A stretch of 64,000 bases of DNA from Erwinia sp. OLFS4 (GCF_002752165.1 NZ_MOMB01000051.1:1-64000), one strand, 5' to 3'. Counted from the stretch's first letter, positions 27,060 through 36,394 are shown. Notes: generated by a model not told the origin, from the letters alone. Program-made: numbers and translations.

Positions 27060-27704
27060 TTACAATGCCACCGGAAAGATGGCCCCCAGCACCATTGCAC
27101 CAAGGATAGCGCCACCGGTGATAGGTTTATTCCACAGATAAAACAGTAGCGCCCCGGCCAGCGACCCCAACCCAATGGGAATCGAAGCGGTCATAGCAGA
27201 GAGAATAATCAGCGGGCCAAGAAAACGGCCCGATGCGTTACCGGCCCCCATCATCACGTCGGCACCATAGGTTGAATCACTCTGGCCAATGGTGAACTTA
27301 CGCGCCAGGATAATCAGATAACCAATTGCCAGACCGAGAATCAGGCCGGTAACCAGCGAAGCGGCAAAGTTTGATACCGGGAAAATAATGCCGGAACCCA
27401 GGAACAGAGCGGGAACGCCAAGACCGACACCGGTCTGGATTGCCCCGCCAATATCCAGGATACCCACCAGCGAACCTTCAATAATGCGGGCGAACAAAAA
27501 GCTGGCACCGAAGGCGGCAACGGCGCCATATACGCCGGTATCAATCCCCGAACGCAGCATAGACACAAAAGCCACTTCGTTAAACGCGCCGATACCATAG
27601 GTGTAATACATATGAGTACCCGCAAACACACCGGCTGACAGCAAACCAACAAAGATCGGGAAAGACCAGTCGGCATACCAGAATCCGCTTTTCGACTCTT
27701 CCAT
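27060..27704 (-). CDS. DUF4310-type membrane protein
   Basis: 214 residues with about six hydrophobic spans (FPIFVGLLSAGVFAGTHMYY, VYGAVAAFGASFLFARIIEG, LVTGLILGLAIGYLIILARK, SIPIGLGSLAGALLFYLWNK, AILGAMVLGAIFPVAL). Gly-rich packing and no known transporter motif. It always travels, as far as I recall, with DUF4311, DUF4312 and SFCGS proteins beside DgaE/DgaF-type enzymes. The likely role is part of the substrate permease. Function is uncharacterised. Fourteen bases after the DUF4311 gene. Confidence 0.75.
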   Translation of the reverse strand: MEESKSGFWYADWSFPIFVGLLSAGVFAGTHMYYTYGIGAFNEVAFVSMLRSGIDTGVYGAVAAFGASFLFARIIEGSLVGILDIGGAIQTGVGLGVPALFLGSGIIFPVSNFAASLVTGLILGLAIGYLIILARKFTIGQSDSTYGADVMMGAGNASGRFLGPLIILSAMTASIPIGLGSLAGALLFYLWNKPITGGAILGAMVLGAIFPVAL

Positions 27705-27718
27705 TTTGCTTATCCTCG

Positions 27719-28495
27719 TTATTTGCCGCTCAACGCGTTGTGGATCATATTCAGCCAGCCCGGCACACCCAGCTGGAAGGACTGCAACGCTTTCATATCG
27801 AAACCGCGGAAGAACCCGCTCAGCACAAACAGCAGCACGATGGCGAACATCATGACTTTGGTCACTTTGTGCCAGCCACTCTCCTCGACGCCTTTGCCAA
27901 TCAAAATCCCCAGCACCAGCCCCGGTACCGCATTGCCCATAATCAATTGCGCCAGACCGCCGAAAATCGTGGCCCAGAAGCCTGACTTCCTGCCGGCATC
28001 AATAGCCGCCAGCCAGAAAATCACCGGCATCACGGTGTTTACCAGCAGGTTGGCGGCAGGCACCAGCACTTTAACCGCGGTCACCTGAAGCGCCGCCGGC
28101 ACGGCCGATGCAGTACTGTTAAGAAATGCCACCACCACCATGCCAATCAGGCCACAGACCAGCGCCATTTTTTTCGGATTGTGCAAGGTTTCAGCAACGT
28201 TGCGATTCTTTACCATCAGCGCCGCCGCGCCCCAGTTCGGAATAATGCGATGGTCAACGTCCTGAGTGAAGGAGCCAGCGGCAACAGATGACGCCCAGGC
28301 ATTAAAGAAAAAGCCGAGACCAAAAGAGAAGTGAGAAGCCGGGTCGCCTTCGCACGAGTTCAGTTCACCGAGGGTACGAAATGCCCCCATTCCCTGGGTA
28401 GTCGGTGCATGAAACATGCGTGCAGCGCCTGCACCCACGCCAACACCGACCAGGCCGCCGATAATAAGCGACTTAAATAAAATAATTAAAAACAT
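27719..28495 (-). CDS. DUF4311-type membrane protein
   Basis: 258 residues. Hydrophobic N-terminal span (MFLIILFKSLIIGGLVGVGV), an aqueous part with FRTLGELNSCEGDPASHFSF and FTQDVDHRIIPNWGAAALMV, then four or more spans (ALVCGLIGMVVVAFLNSTAS, LVNTVMPVIFWLAAIDAGRK, MGNAVPGLVLGILIGKG, VMMFAIVLLFVLSGFFRGF). Probable partner of the DUF4310 protein in one membrane complex. No activity is known for the family. Confidence 0.75.
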   Translation of the reverse strand: MFLIILFKSLIIGGLVGVGVGAGAARMFHAPTTQGMGAFRTLGELNSCEGDPASHFSFGLGFFFNAWASSVAAGSFTQDVDHRIIPNWGAAALMVKNRNVAETLHNPKKMALVCGLIGMVVVAFLNSTASAVPAALQVTAVKVLVPAANLLVNTVMPVIFWLAAIDAGRKSGFWATIFGGLAQLIMGNAVPGLVLGILIGKGVEESGWHKVTKVMMFAIVLLFVLSGFFRGFDMKALQSFQLGVPGWLNMIHNALSGK

Positions 28496-28567
28496 CAGTC
28501 TATCCTTTCAGGCTTGCGCCAACGTTTTTAAGTTGTGGTTATAGTTCCCGCTGACTGCCAGGAACGG

Positions 28568-28864
28568 TCATTGCGTGGCGAATTCAACGTTATCGGTATC
28601 AATTGCGCTCACGTTGACGGTCACCTCCAGCTCAACGCTGTAATGACGTCGCTGCCGCGCCAGAAAGAGAAACAGAAATTTCTCGCTGGTGACGCGTTGC
28701 TGCGCGCGCAGAACCCTGACCTCCTGAGGTTCAATACGCAACAGTACTTTATTGCTCGATTTCAGTACGCTACTCTGTACCCGACTCAGCGCGTCGGCGA
28801 ACGCTTTGGCTTTACTGTCGCCATGTCCGCTGACGGTGACCCGGGTGGTGAATTGCTCTTTCAT
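28568..28864 (-). CDS. DUF4312-type small protein
   Basis: 98 residues, soluble, alternating short strands and helix: FTTRVTVSGHGDSKAKAFAD, ALSRVQSSVLKSSNKVLLRI, YSVELEVTVNVSAID. Size and order recall PTS EIIB-like or dodecin-like folds, but no active-site Cys or His is evident, so this is only a shape comparison. Its ATG overlaps the SFCGS stop by 4 bases. Probably a soluble component of the uptake system. Confidence 0.72.
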   Translation of the reverse strand: MKEQFTTRVTVSGHGDSKAKAFADALSRVQSSVLKSSNKVLLRIEPQEVRVLRAQQRVTSEKFLFLFLARQRRHYSVELEVTVNVSAIDTDNVEFATQ

Positions 28865-29214
28865 GGGTATTTTTTATTCCATGCCTGAACCAGTCGTTCA
28901 CCCAGCTCCTCTTTATCCATAAAGCCAAAGCCGAGTACGTTAGCGCCTTCGTTAATCGCGGTGACGCCTTCATCAATTGAGCGCATGCCGTGCCGGGCTT
29001 TGTAACCATGTTTGTTCTGTGCCGTAATTGCTCCGGCGCCGCCGCTGCCGCAAAAAGAGATACCAAAGTCTGCGTTTTCCGCTTTCATCACATCCCCCAG
29101 CTTCATATCTGCCGCCACGCCAGGCACCACAATGGCCTTACCACCCGCCTTTTCAATGCCAGCTGCAACCTTCTGTCCTTTACCTAACCGATCGCCGATG
29201 ACTACCGTTACCAT
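28861..29214 (-). CDS. Glycine-rich SFCGS-family small protein
   Basis: 117 residues from ATG 29214 (MVTVVIGDRLGKGQKVAAGI), preceded by AAGGAG at a 7-base spacing; the open frame runs back to 29445 over the PRD gene in another frame. The central block ADFGISFCGSGGAGAITAQN names the family; its Cys in a Gly-rich loop could be a phospho-Cys or ligand site, similar in layout to PTS EIIB P-loops. No function is established. Conserved component of the DUF4310/4311/4312 operon. Confidence 0.78.
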   Translation of the reverse strand: MVTVVIGDRLGKGQKVAAGIEKAGGKAIVVPGVAADMKLGDVMKAENADFGISFCGSGGAGAITAQNKHGYKARHGMRSIDEGVTAINEGANVLGFGFMDKEELGERLVQAWNKKYP

Positions 29215-29287
29215 GTGATGCTCCTTAGCCTGTTGAACTGAATCTGGTGTCACTCTCATTAACGGCGGGCTACCCGCCGCACAAAAA

Positions 29288-29623
29288 CTACTCTGCGTTT
29301 TTCGCCACTTCAAAATGCACCGACAGCAGCCAGGTTTCTTCCAGCGGCAGATTGCCAAACAAATCGACCACCTGCTGGGCCAGCTGCATCGAATCCGACG
29401 AAATATCCTCAAACAGCCCGGCTTCCACTTCCGGCAACGCCTCACCGGTAACCGAACGCAGGGCCATTGCCCGTACGTGAGAGGTCAGCATCTGCTGTTG
29501 CACCGCATCTGGCTGAATACCCCTGGCGCTAAACAATTGTGCGATCTGGGTCATTACCCGCCCGGCCAGAATCTGAATTTCCTGCTGCGTGGCGCTATCC
29601 ACCGCGACTGCTCCGTTACTCAC
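29288..29623 (-). CDS. Stand-alone PRD-domain protein
   Basis: 111 residues from GTG 29623, with GAGGTGA 5 bases upstream. One PTS regulation domain and nothing else: QQQMLTSHVRAMALRSVTGE and ETWLLSVHFEVAKNAE each carry a His where PRDs are phosphorylated. With no DNA-binding part, it could sense PTS phosphorylation and act on the membrane proteins or on the large PRD regulator. First gene of the eight-gene operon; 73 bases before the SFCGS gene. Confidence 0.75.
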   Translation of the reverse strand: MSNGAVAVDSATQQEIQILAGRVMTQIAQLFSARGIQPDAVQQQMLTSHVRAMALRSVTGEALPEVEAGLFEDISSDSMQLAQQVVDLFGNLPLEETWLLSVHFEVAKNAE

Positions 29624-29720
29624 GCTTTCACCTCTTCACTCAGCACTGGCGCCGTACCAGCAATATTTATTCGTCATTCAGATAAGGTAGCGCCAGGCAG
29701 ACGGCCTGTGTAGACGCACT

Positions 29721-29742
29721 TTTTCCACTTCAAAGTGGAAAT
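29721..29742. promoter_or_regulatory. Palindrome TTTTCC-N10-GGAAAT upstream of the operon
   Basis: TTTCCACTT (29722-29730) and AAGTGGAAA (29733-29741) are perfectly inverted around CA. The outer bases TTTTCC-N10-GGAAA match the site at 20945-20966. It lies about 100 bases before the first gene of the operon, where an activator would bind. The rest of 29624-30109 has no supportable gene; from 29850 to 30040 I see nothing clear. Confidence 0.6.
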
Positions 29743-30051
29743 CATCTGGAGTCGGGTGATATGGGCCACAGAAAACGCAATGCATGCGTGAAAAATGCAA
29801 AAAAATGGGAGATCAGCCACAAATTAGCCAGAATATTCACAGTCTGTGCATCTGATGCCGGCCATTGTTTGATTGCCCGTCAGCATTTGATGATAAAAAT
29901 AACAAAAACTGATGGTGGTCGAAAAATTGATACCTGGAGTAACAGAGCGAGGAAAAACCGTGAGTGATAATGTCAGGAGCCCGCTACCCAGGTGGCCGTA
30001 GCGTCGACCGCGCAACCGGGCGCGGACATCGCCACGGTTGCCGGTTATTAA

Positions 30052-30083
30052 CATTAAGGGCGGCCCAAAGGCCGCCCTTAATG
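30052..30083. terminator. Perfect 14-bp hairpin 3' of pmbA
   Basis: CATTAAGGGCGGCC (30052-30065) and GGCCGCCCTTAATG (30070-30083) flank a CAAA loop, 27 bases past the pmbA stop. The stem is very strong but no run of T follows on either strand, so it may act as a mRNA-stabilising or Rho-assisted end. Confidence 0.55.
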
Positions 30084-30109
30084 TCAGACTGAACTGATAT
30101 CAAACCTGC

Positions 30110-31450
30110 TTACTGCCCGGCGATTTTCATCTCTGGCAGCAGTACAGAACCACACTGGATATTACTGCGGGTTTCAATATCACTGCCGACGGTGACAATA
30201 TCGCGCCACATTGCTTTCAGATTACCGGCAATGGTGATCTCACTGACTGGATACTGTATCTCACCGTTTTCCACCCAGAATCCCGCCGCACCGCGCGAAT
30301 AGTCGCCAGTGATCCCGCTAACGCCCTGCCCCATCAGCTCAGTAACCACCAGGCCTTTATCCATTTTTTTCAGCAGCGCGTCAAAACTTTCCCCCTGACC
30401 GGCAATATGCCAGTTATGGATGCCACCAGCATGACCGGTGCTGCTCAATCCCAGCTTACGCGCCGAATAACTGGTTAACAGCCAGGTTTGCAATACACCG
30501 TTTTCCACGATATTACGCCGCCCGGTACGCACACCCTCGCTATCAAATGGCGACGAAGCCAGTCCTTTTAACAAATGGGGTTGTTCTTCAATCGTCAGCC
30601 ACTGCGGTAAAATTTGCCTGCCGAGATCGTCGAGCAAAAAAGTGGCTTTACGGTAAACGCTGCTGCCGCTAATCGCCCCCACCAGATGACCAAACAGCCC
30701 GGTTGCCACCTCTGCAGCAAAAATAACCGGCGCTTTCATGGTAGGTAACTTGCGTGGCGCCAGGCGAGACAGCGTCCGTCTGGCACATTCAGCACCGACC
30801 CATGCAGGTGATTTGAGATCGCCAATTGCACGGCCAATGGTATAAGCGTAATCGCGCTCCATATCACCATTCTGTGCGGCAATCACGCTGCTGGAAAGGG
30901 AATGACGGCTGGAAGCATAGCCTTGCAGCATGCCGTGACTGTTACCAAAAACTTTTACCCCGACGTGGCTGTTAAAACTACCGCCTTCGGTATTAGTGAT
31001 ACGCGTGTCCGCCTGCAACGCCGTCTGTTCTGCCTCAGCGGCGAAGGCAATCGCCTGGTCGGGATCGATCTCCCAGGGATGGAACAGATCGAGATCCGGC
31101 GCGTCAAAAGCCAGCAGTGCCGGATCGGCCGGTCCGGCAAAAGGGTCCACCGAGGTATACCGGGCGATATCAATTGCCGCCTGTACAGTACGCTGAATAG
31201 CCTGTGGCGTTAGATCGGTCGATGAGGCACTGCCTTTACGGTTTTGATGATAGACCGTAATGCCCAGTGCACCATCGCTGTTGAACTCCACGTTTTCAAC
31301 CTCACCGTAGCGGGTGCTGACGCTAATGCCGGTGCTTTTCGTCACGGCAACTTCCGCTGCGTCAGTATGCGGCTTTGCGAATTCCAGGGCCTGAGCGACC
31401 GCCTGTTCCAGAATCTTGCGCTGTTCGGTAACTTGTGAGAGTACTTTCAT
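30110..31450 (-). CDS. pmbA: TldE/PmbA metalloprotease subunit
   Basis: 446 residues, full length. Seen: [20 protein letters not shown] near the start, [56 protein letters not shown] and [20 protein letters not shown]. PmbA (TldE) pairs with TldD to mature microcin B17 and degrade CcdA; it is not itself the zinc subunit. Divergent from darP, as in E. coli. Confidence 0.96.
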   Translation of the reverse strand: MKVLSQVTEQRKILEQAVAQALEFAKPHTDAAEVAVTKSTGISVSTRYGEVENVEFNSDGALGITVYHQNRKGSASSTDLTPQAIQRTVQAAIDIARYTSVDPFAGPADPALLAFDAPDLDLFHPWEIDPDQAIAFAAEAEQTALQADTRITNTEGGSFNSHVGVKVFGNSHGMLQGYASSRHSLSSSVIAAQNGDMERDYAYTIGRAIGDLKSPAWVGAECARRTLSRLAPRKLPTMKAPVIFAAEVATGLFGHLVGAISGSSVYRKATFLLDDLGRQILPQWLTIEEQPHLLKGLASSPFDSEGVRTGRRNIVENGVLQTWLLTSYSARKLGLSSTGHAGGIHNWHIAGQGESFDALLKKMDKGLVVTELMGQGVSGITGDYSRGAAGFWVENGEIQYPVSEITIAGNLKAMWRDIVTVGSDIETRSNIQCGSVLLPEMKIAGQ

Positions 31451-31563
31451 CGGCCTGCCATATAATAAAACGGAAACTTAATGCTGAGTCTAACAGAGTC
31501 AGAGAACAATTTCGCAGTAGCGCGCTAACCTGTTAGCATGTGCCTCTTTTTAGGGAGCCAGAA

Positions 31564-32106
31564 ATGAGTAAACAGCCTGAAGAATGGCTCGATGAGCTGC
31601 CGGATGAAAGTCCGGACGAAGATGAGGAAATCATCTGGGTCAGTAAAAGCGAAATTAAACGCGACGCAGAAGAACTGAAACAGCTTGGTGTGGAAATGAT
31701 CGAGCTGGGCAAAAATGGCCTGGAGAAACTGCCGCTGGATGAAGCGTTGCGCGAAGCCATCGGGCTGGCGCAGCGCATTAAGAAAGAGGGACGTCGCCGG
31801 CAGGTACAGCTAATTGGTAAAATGCTGCGTCAGCGTGACGTGGAACCAATCCGCCAGGCACTGGATAAACTGAAAAACCGTCACAATCAGCAGGTCGCGC
31901 TATTTCATAAACTGGAAGCGCTGCGCGATCGCCTGGTGGATCAGGGAGACGATGCCATTCCCGAGGTACTGGCACTCTACCCCAGCGCCGACCGCCAGCA
32001 GCTGCGCGCCCTGATTCGCAACGCGCAGAAAGAGAAAAACGCCAGTAAACCGCCAAAATCCGCCCGGCAGATTTTTCAGTATCTGCGCGAGCTGGCGGAA
32101 GCCTGA
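31564..32106 (+). CDS. darP: 50S ribosome assembly factor
   Basis: 180 residues from ATG 31564 ([20 protein letters not shown]), with AGGGAG 6 bases before it; the frame opens at 31540 but not with a sensible start. Highly charged helical protein with the YjgA core [20 protein letters not shown] and [20 protein letters not shown]. YjgA/DarP binds late 50S precursors near the peptidyl-transferase centre. Convergent with mpl, 9 bases apart. Confidence 0.95.
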   Translation: MSKQPEEWLDELPDESPDEDEEIIWVSKSEIKRDAEELKQLGVEMIELGKNGLEKLPLDEALREAIGLAQRIKKEGRRRQVQLIGKMLRQRDVEPIRQALDKLKNRHNQQVALFHKLEALRDRLVDQGDDAIPEVLALYPSADRQQLRALIRNAQKEKNASKPPKSARQIFQYLRELAEA

Positions 32107-32115
32107 CCGCCCGGC

Positions 32116-33474
32116 TTACTGCGCCAGACGATCCAGTAGCTTCTGGTGAATACCGCCAAAACCGCCGTTACTCATCACCAGGATACTGTCTCCGGGCTGT
32201 GCGGTTTTGGCGATCATCTCCACCAGCGCATCAACATCGGCGCTCCAGTGTGCCGGCTGTATGCACTGGTCGGCAACCTGAGAAACCTGCCAGGGAATAT
32301 TGGGTGGCTGCAGCAAAAAGACTTCATCAGCCCGTCCCAGTGACGGCGCCAGTTCATTCTTACTGATGCCCATTTTCATGGTGTTTGAACGCGGTTCAAG
32401 CACGGCAAGAATGCGCGCGGTGCCCCCCACTTTGCTGCGCAGCGCCGCCAGGGTCGCGAGGATGGCAGTTGGGTGATGGGCAAAATCATCATAAACCCGG
32501 ATGTTGTTAACGCTTCCCCGCAGTTCAAGACGGCGACGGGCGTTAATAAACCCGCCGAGTGCCGCTGCGGCATCTTCCGGTTTAATCCCAATATGACGTG
32601 CGGCGGCAATCGCCATCAGGCCATTATGCATATTGTGCTCGCCGACCAGTTGCCAGTTGACTTCACCCACGCACTCTCCGTGCAGCCAGACCTGCCAGCC
32701 TGCGGCATCCGGTGAGAGTTTTTTCGCCTGCCACTGCCCCTGGTCACCCCCTACCAGCGCCTGTTCGCTCCAGCACCCCATGGCGATAACCTGTTTAAGG
32801 TTGTTATCGTTATCCGGCAGCAGGATCTGTCCCTGACCGGGCACAATACGCACCAGATGATGGAATTGCTTCTGAATGGCTTTCAGATCGTCAAAAATAT
32901 CCGCATGATCGAACTCAAGATTATTCAGAATCAGCGTGCGAGGGCAGTAATGCACAAATTTGGAACGCTTATCAAAAAAAGCGCTGTCATATTCGTCCGC
33001 CTCAATAACAAAAAATGGGCTTTTTCCTAAAGTGGCTGACACGTCAAAATTACCCGGCACCCCGCCAATGATAAAACCGGGCTGATAGCCGCATGACTGT
33101 AAAATCCATGCCAGCATACCGGCAGTGGTGGTTTTACCATGGGTACCCGCTACCGCCAGCACCCAGCGATCGCGCAGCACGAAGTCATGCAGCCATTGCG
33201 GGCCGGACATATAGGGAATATTACGCTCAAGCACCGCTTCAACGCAGGGATTTCCGCGCGTCATGGCGTTACCAATGATAACTAAATCTGGTGCCGGCTC
33301 GAGCTGACTTACCTCATAACCCTGAATTAAATCAATACCTTGATTTTCCAGCAGCGTACTCATGGGGGGGTAAACATTGGCATCTGAACCAACAACCTCA
33401 TGCCCCAGCGAACGCGCCAGCATTGCCAGCCCCCCCATGAAAGTGCCACAGATACCAAGGATATGAATACGCAT
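32116..33474 (-). CDS. mpl: UDP-MurNAc : L-Ala-gamma-D-Glu-meso-DAP ligase (murein recycling)
   Basis: 452 residues from ATG 33474 (MRIHILGICGTFMGGLAMLA), the E. coli start; upstream codons to 33531 are spurious. Mur-ligase features: P-loop VLAVAGTHGKTTTAGMLAWI, FFVIEADEYDSAFFDKRSKF, LVGEHNMHNGLMAIAAARHI and VYDDFAHHPTAILATLAALR. It attaches recycled tripeptide to UDP-MurNAc with ATP in the cytoplasm. Divergent from fbp. Confidence 0.96.
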   Translation of the reverse strand: MRIHILGICGTFMGGLAMLARSLGHEVVGSDANVYPPMSTLLENQGIDLIQGYEVSQLEPAPDLVIIGNAMTRGNPCVEAVLERNIPYMSGPQWLHDFVLRDRWVLAVAGTHGKTTTAGMLAWILQSCGYQPGFIIGGVPGNFDVSATLGKSPFFVIEADEYDSAFFDKRSKFVHYCPRTLILNNLEFDHADIFDDLKAIQKQFHHLVRIVPGQGQILLPDNDNNLKQVIAMGCWSEQALVGGDQGQWQAKKLSPDAAGWQVWLHGECVGEVNWQLVGEHNMHNGLMAIAAARHIGIKPEDAAAALGGFINARRRLELRGSVNNIRVYDDFAHHPTAILATLAALRSKVGGTARILAVLEPRSNTMKMGISKNELAPSLGRADEVFLLQPPNIPWQVSQVADQCIQPAHWSADVDALVEMIAKTAQPGDSILVMSNGGFGGIHQKLLDRLAQ

Positions 33475-33642
33475 AAGAAGATCCATTTTCAAAAAAAAAG
33501 TTCGCGCACAGTGTAGCGTTCTCGTGACCATGAAGAAACGGATTTAGCCTATGGCCTTTGTCATTCAATCCGCTAAACTGCCGGGGTACGTTAATGCATG
33601 TTATCAATGCTGCCCCTCAACCGTAGATTCAGGGATTGTGTT

Positions 33643-34641
33643 ATGAAAACGTTAGGCGAATTTATCGTCGAAAAGCAACACGACTTTCCTCACGCCACTG
33701 GCGAACTGACGGCGTTGATTTCCGCTATCAAGCTGGGCGCCAAAATTATCCATCGCGATATCAATAAAGCAGGATTAGTGGATATCCTTGGCGCTAATGG
33801 TGAAGAAAACATTCAGGGCGAACAGCAAATGAAGCTCGATTTGTTCGCCAACGAAAAACTTAAAGCCGCCCTGAAAGCCCGCGGAATTGTCGCCGGTATT
33901 GCCTCAGAAGAAGAAGACGAAATTGTTATCTTTGAAGGCGTTGAAAACGGTAAGTACGTGGTGCTGATGGACCCACTGGACGGTTCGTCTAACATTGATG
34001 TTAATGTCTCGGTAGGCACCATTTTTTCTATCTATCGTCGCATCACGCCGCCGGGAACCCCGGTGACCGAAGAAGATTTCCTGCAGCCCGGCAGCGCACA
34101 GGTTGCTGCTGGCTATGTGGTTTATGGTTCTTCCACCATGCTGGTTTACACCACCGGCTGCGGAGTACACGCGTTCACCTACGATCCATCCCTTGGCGTA
34201 TTCTGCCTGAGTCAGGAACAAATGCGTTTTCCGGCGAAGGGAAAAACCTACTCAATTAATGAAGGTAACTACATTCGCTTTCCGCAAGGGGTGAAAAAGT
34301 ATCTGAAATTCTGTCAGGAAGAAGATAAGAGCACCGATCGCCCCTATACCACCCGTTATATTGGATCGCTGGTGGCCGATTTTCACCGCAACCTGCTGAA
34401 AGGTGGCATCTACCTGTATCCCAGTACTGCCAGCCATCCTACCGGCAAGCTGCGTCTGCTGTATGAATGCAATCCAATGGCGTTTCTGGCAGAGCAGGCT
34501 GGCGGAAAAGCCAGCGACGGCGCGCGCCGTATTCTTGACCTGCAGCCAAAAGCCCTGCACGAGCGCTGTCCATTCTTTGTCGGCAATCAGCACATGGTAG
34601 AGGATGTTGAACGCTTCCTGCGTGAGTATCCCGACAACTAA
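33643..34641 (+). CDS. fbp: Class I fructose-1,6-bisphosphatase
   Basis: 332 residues from ATG 33643 ([20 protein letters not shown]). Conserved: GEEQQ-type [20 protein letters not shown], the metal site [40 protein letters not shown] and [20 protein letters not shown]. It hydrolyses fructose 1,6-bisphosphate in gluconeogenesis. Read the same way as ppa but 170 bases apart, with stem-loops at about 34671-34693 and 34692-34715 between them. Confidence 0.97.
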   Translation: MKTLGEFIVEKQHDFPHATGELTALISAIKLGAKIIHRDINKAGLVDILGANGEENIQGEQQMKLDLFANEKLKAALKARGIVAGIASEEEDEIVIFEGVENGKYVVLMDPLDGSSNIDVNVSVGTIFSIYRRITPPGTPVTEEDFLQPGSAQVAAGYVVYGSSTMLVYTTGCGVHAFTYDPSLGVFCLSQEQMRFPAKGKTYSINEGNYIRFPQGVKKYLKFCQEEDKSTDRPYTTRYIGSLVADFHRNLLKGGIYLYPSTASHPTGKLRLLYECNPMAFLAEQAGGKASDGARRILDLQPKALHERCPFFVGNQHMVEDVERFLREYPDN

Positions 34642-34772
34642 GCCCCTGACGCCAGCATTACGCCTTAACCCGCCTGAGTATTTTACCCAGGCGCAGCCGG
34701 GGTTACCCTAACCCGGCTTATGGTGCAATCCGAAAACGTAAAAAGGGGAAGAAAGTTTGGCGGGGGGTTGGC

Positions 34773-34778
34773 TATAAT
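34773..34778 (+). promoter_or_regulatory. ppa promoter -10
   Basis: TATAAT at 34773-34778, about 36 bases before the ppa start. No strong -35 hexamer at the usual spacing; the spacer is G-rich. Confidence 0.6.
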
Positions 34779-34814
34779 GAGCGTCACTTTTGAGACTACG
34801 TAAAGGAATTTATC

Positions 34815-35345
34815 ATGAGTTTGAACCAGGTGCCTGCGGGTAAAGACCTGCCAGAAGATATCTACGTTGTAATTGAAATCCCGGCAAACGCCGACCCGAT
34901 TAAATATGAAGTGGACAAAGCGTCCGGTGCGCTGTTTGTTGACCGTTTCATGTCTACCGCCATGTTCTATCCCTGCAACTATGGCTATATCAACCACACC
35001 CTTTCTCTGGACGGCGATCCGGTTGACGTGCTGGTCCCTACGCCTTATCCACTGCAGCCGGGTTCAGTGGTACGTTGCCGCCCGGTTGGCGTGCTGAAAA
35101 TGACCGATGAATCTGGTGAAGACGCCAAACTGGTTGCCGTTCCTCACAGCAAACTGTCGAAAGAGTACGACCATATTAAAGATGTTAACGATCTGCCAGA
35201 ACTGCTGCGCGGTCAGATTACCCACTTCTTTGAGCACTACAAAGATTTGGAAAAGGGTAAATGGGTAAAAGTCGACGGCTGGGATAACGCTGCCGCGGCT
35301 AAAGCGGAAATCCTCGCCTCTTTTGAGCGCGCGGCAAAAAAATAA
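34815..35345 (+). CDS. ppa: Inorganic pyrophosphatase
   Basis: 176 residues, E. coli length. Family I enzyme: [16 protein letters not shown] near the start, [20 protein letters not shown] and [16 protein letters not shown], which carry the Asp cluster binding Mg, and [20 protein letters not shown]. It hydrolyses pyrophosphate in the cytoplasm and is essential. AAAGGA sits 7 bases before ATG 34815. A strong terminator follows. Confidence 0.98.
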   Translation: MSLNQVPAGKDLPEDIYVVIEIPANADPIKYEVDKASGALFVDRFMSTAMFYPCNYGYINHTLSLDGDPVDVLVPTPYPLQPGSVVRCRPVGVLKMTDESGEDAKLVAVPHSKLSKEYDHIKDVNDLPELLRGQITHFFEHYKDLEKGKWVKVDGWDNAAAAKAEILASFERAAKK

Positions 35346-35361
35346 CCGCCCGCTTCTGATT

Positions 35362-35390
35362 AACACCGCGGCCTGCCGCGGTGTTTTTTT
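35362..35390 (+). terminator. ppa terminator
   Basis: AACACCGCGG (35362-35371) and CCGCGGTGTT (35376-35385) form a 10-bp stem, loop CCTG, followed by TTTTTTT, 17 bases after the ppa stop. Confidence 0.92.
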
Positions 35391-35552
35391 CCATTGCGGC
35401 GGCGGAGACGCTTTTCACAGGATCAAACCATCAACAGTATCCGCGCCCCGGCGGCCCGCTGTTGTCATCTGTTGCATAACGCAGCCAATCGCCTGCGGCG
35501 CCAGGGTTTATAATTATCACCTATGCTGTTTCCAACCCCGAGGAGAGTCATT

Positions 35553-35936
35553 ATGCAAAAGCTGATGGTTGCCGCATTGCTATTTCTGCCTTTAACTCCG
35601 GCTCTGGCCGTGGATTGTGATAACGCGTCCAGCCAGTCAGAGATGAATCAATGTGCCAGTGAAGAGTATAAAAAAGCCGACGATGAACTGAATTCAGTCT
35701 ATAAACAAACCCTGAAATCCACCTCCGGCAAGCAAAAAACGCTGCTACAGCAAGCGCAAAAAAAATGGATTAGCTACCGTGATGCGGACTGTCATTTTCA
35801 GACGTTTAAATCAATGGGCGGCTCGCTGTGGTCAATGAATGTCTCTGGTTGTCTCAGAGATAAAACCCGTCAGCGAACCTCCGAGCTAAAAAACATGCTG
35901 AATTGTCCTGAAGGAGATGTCAGCTGCCCGCTGTGA
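35553..35936 (+). CDS. LprI/DUF1311-family secreted lysozyme-inhibitor-like protein
   Basis: 127 residues from ATG 35553 with GAGGAG 7 bases before it. Signal peptide MQKLMVAALLFLPLTPALA, then VDCDNASSQSEMNQCASEEY, and KKWISYRDADCHFQTFKSMG, the DUF1311 pattern found in LprI and YecT. Six Cys in the mature part, probably disulfide-paired in the periplasm. Some family members inhibit lysozyme. Single gene between ppa and the convergent ytfP operon. Confidence 0.82.
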   Translation: MQKLMVAALLFLPLTPALAVDCDNASSQSEMNQCASEEYKKADDELNSVYKQTLKSTSGKQKTLLQQAQKKWISYRDADCHFQTFKSMGGSLWSMNVSGCLRDKTRQRTSELKNMLNCPEGDVSCPL

Positions 35937-35956
35937 AAAAAAGCGGCTAACGCCGC
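35935..35956 (-). terminator. Terminator of the tamA-tamB-ytfP operon
   Basis: GCGGC (35943-35947), loop TAAC, GCCGC (35952-35956); on the minus strand it runs into seven or eight T. It overlaps the stop of the convergent LprI-like gene by two bases. Confidence 0.72.
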
Positions 35957-36044
35957 ATGTTACAGTCGGTGTAAATCACCTTATCATCACAAAGGTGACG
36001 CCTGCTGCGGCGTGCAGCGTCACGATGCTGCCCCCGCCGCCCCT

Positions 36045-36392
36045 TTAAGCCTCTTTATCGCGCGCCAGCCAGTCACCGCTGACAATGCGTTTGCGTCCGG
36101 TTACCGGCCGCTGATAAACGTACAGCCAGGCAGACCCAAAGGGGGTGGCGATCAGTTCGCGCTTATACTCTCCCCCCTTACTGCGTAATGCATCGAGCTC
36201 TGCCAGCATGGTGGCATCAATGCGATAGACTTCGCAGTAGACGTTACCTGTCCCTTTAATCACGCCCGGATAATGCCCCAGACTGTAGAGCTCATAGCCA
36301 TCGATCACATGATCGCCAAGCCATTGCCCATTCGTCATCCAGTGGCTGTTGCCCTGCTCACGCCGTAAACTACCGTAGACAATAATTCGCAT
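36045..36392 (-). CDS. ytfP: Gamma-glutamylcyclotransferase-like protein YtfP
   Basis: 115 residues. GGCT-like fold: IIVYGSLRREQGNSHWM at the N-terminus (substrate-binding YGSL), YELYSLGHYPGVIKGTGNVY, CEVYRIDATMLAELDALRSK with the position of the catalytic Glu, and WLYVYQRPV. The real substrate is unknown. It follows tamB with 2 bases between, as in E. coli. Confidence 0.92.
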   Translation of the reverse strand: MRIIVYGSLRREQGNSHWMTNGQWLGDHVIDGYELYSLGHYPGVIKGTGNVYCEVYRIDATMLAELDALRSKGGEYKRELIATPFGSAWLYVYQRPVTGRKRIVSGDWLARDKEA

Positions 36393-36394
36393 TG

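Noticed and set aside
29761..29967. Plus-strand frame of 68 codons upstream of the DUF operon
   Set aside because: No ribosome site, no family match, and composition typical of intergenic DNA.
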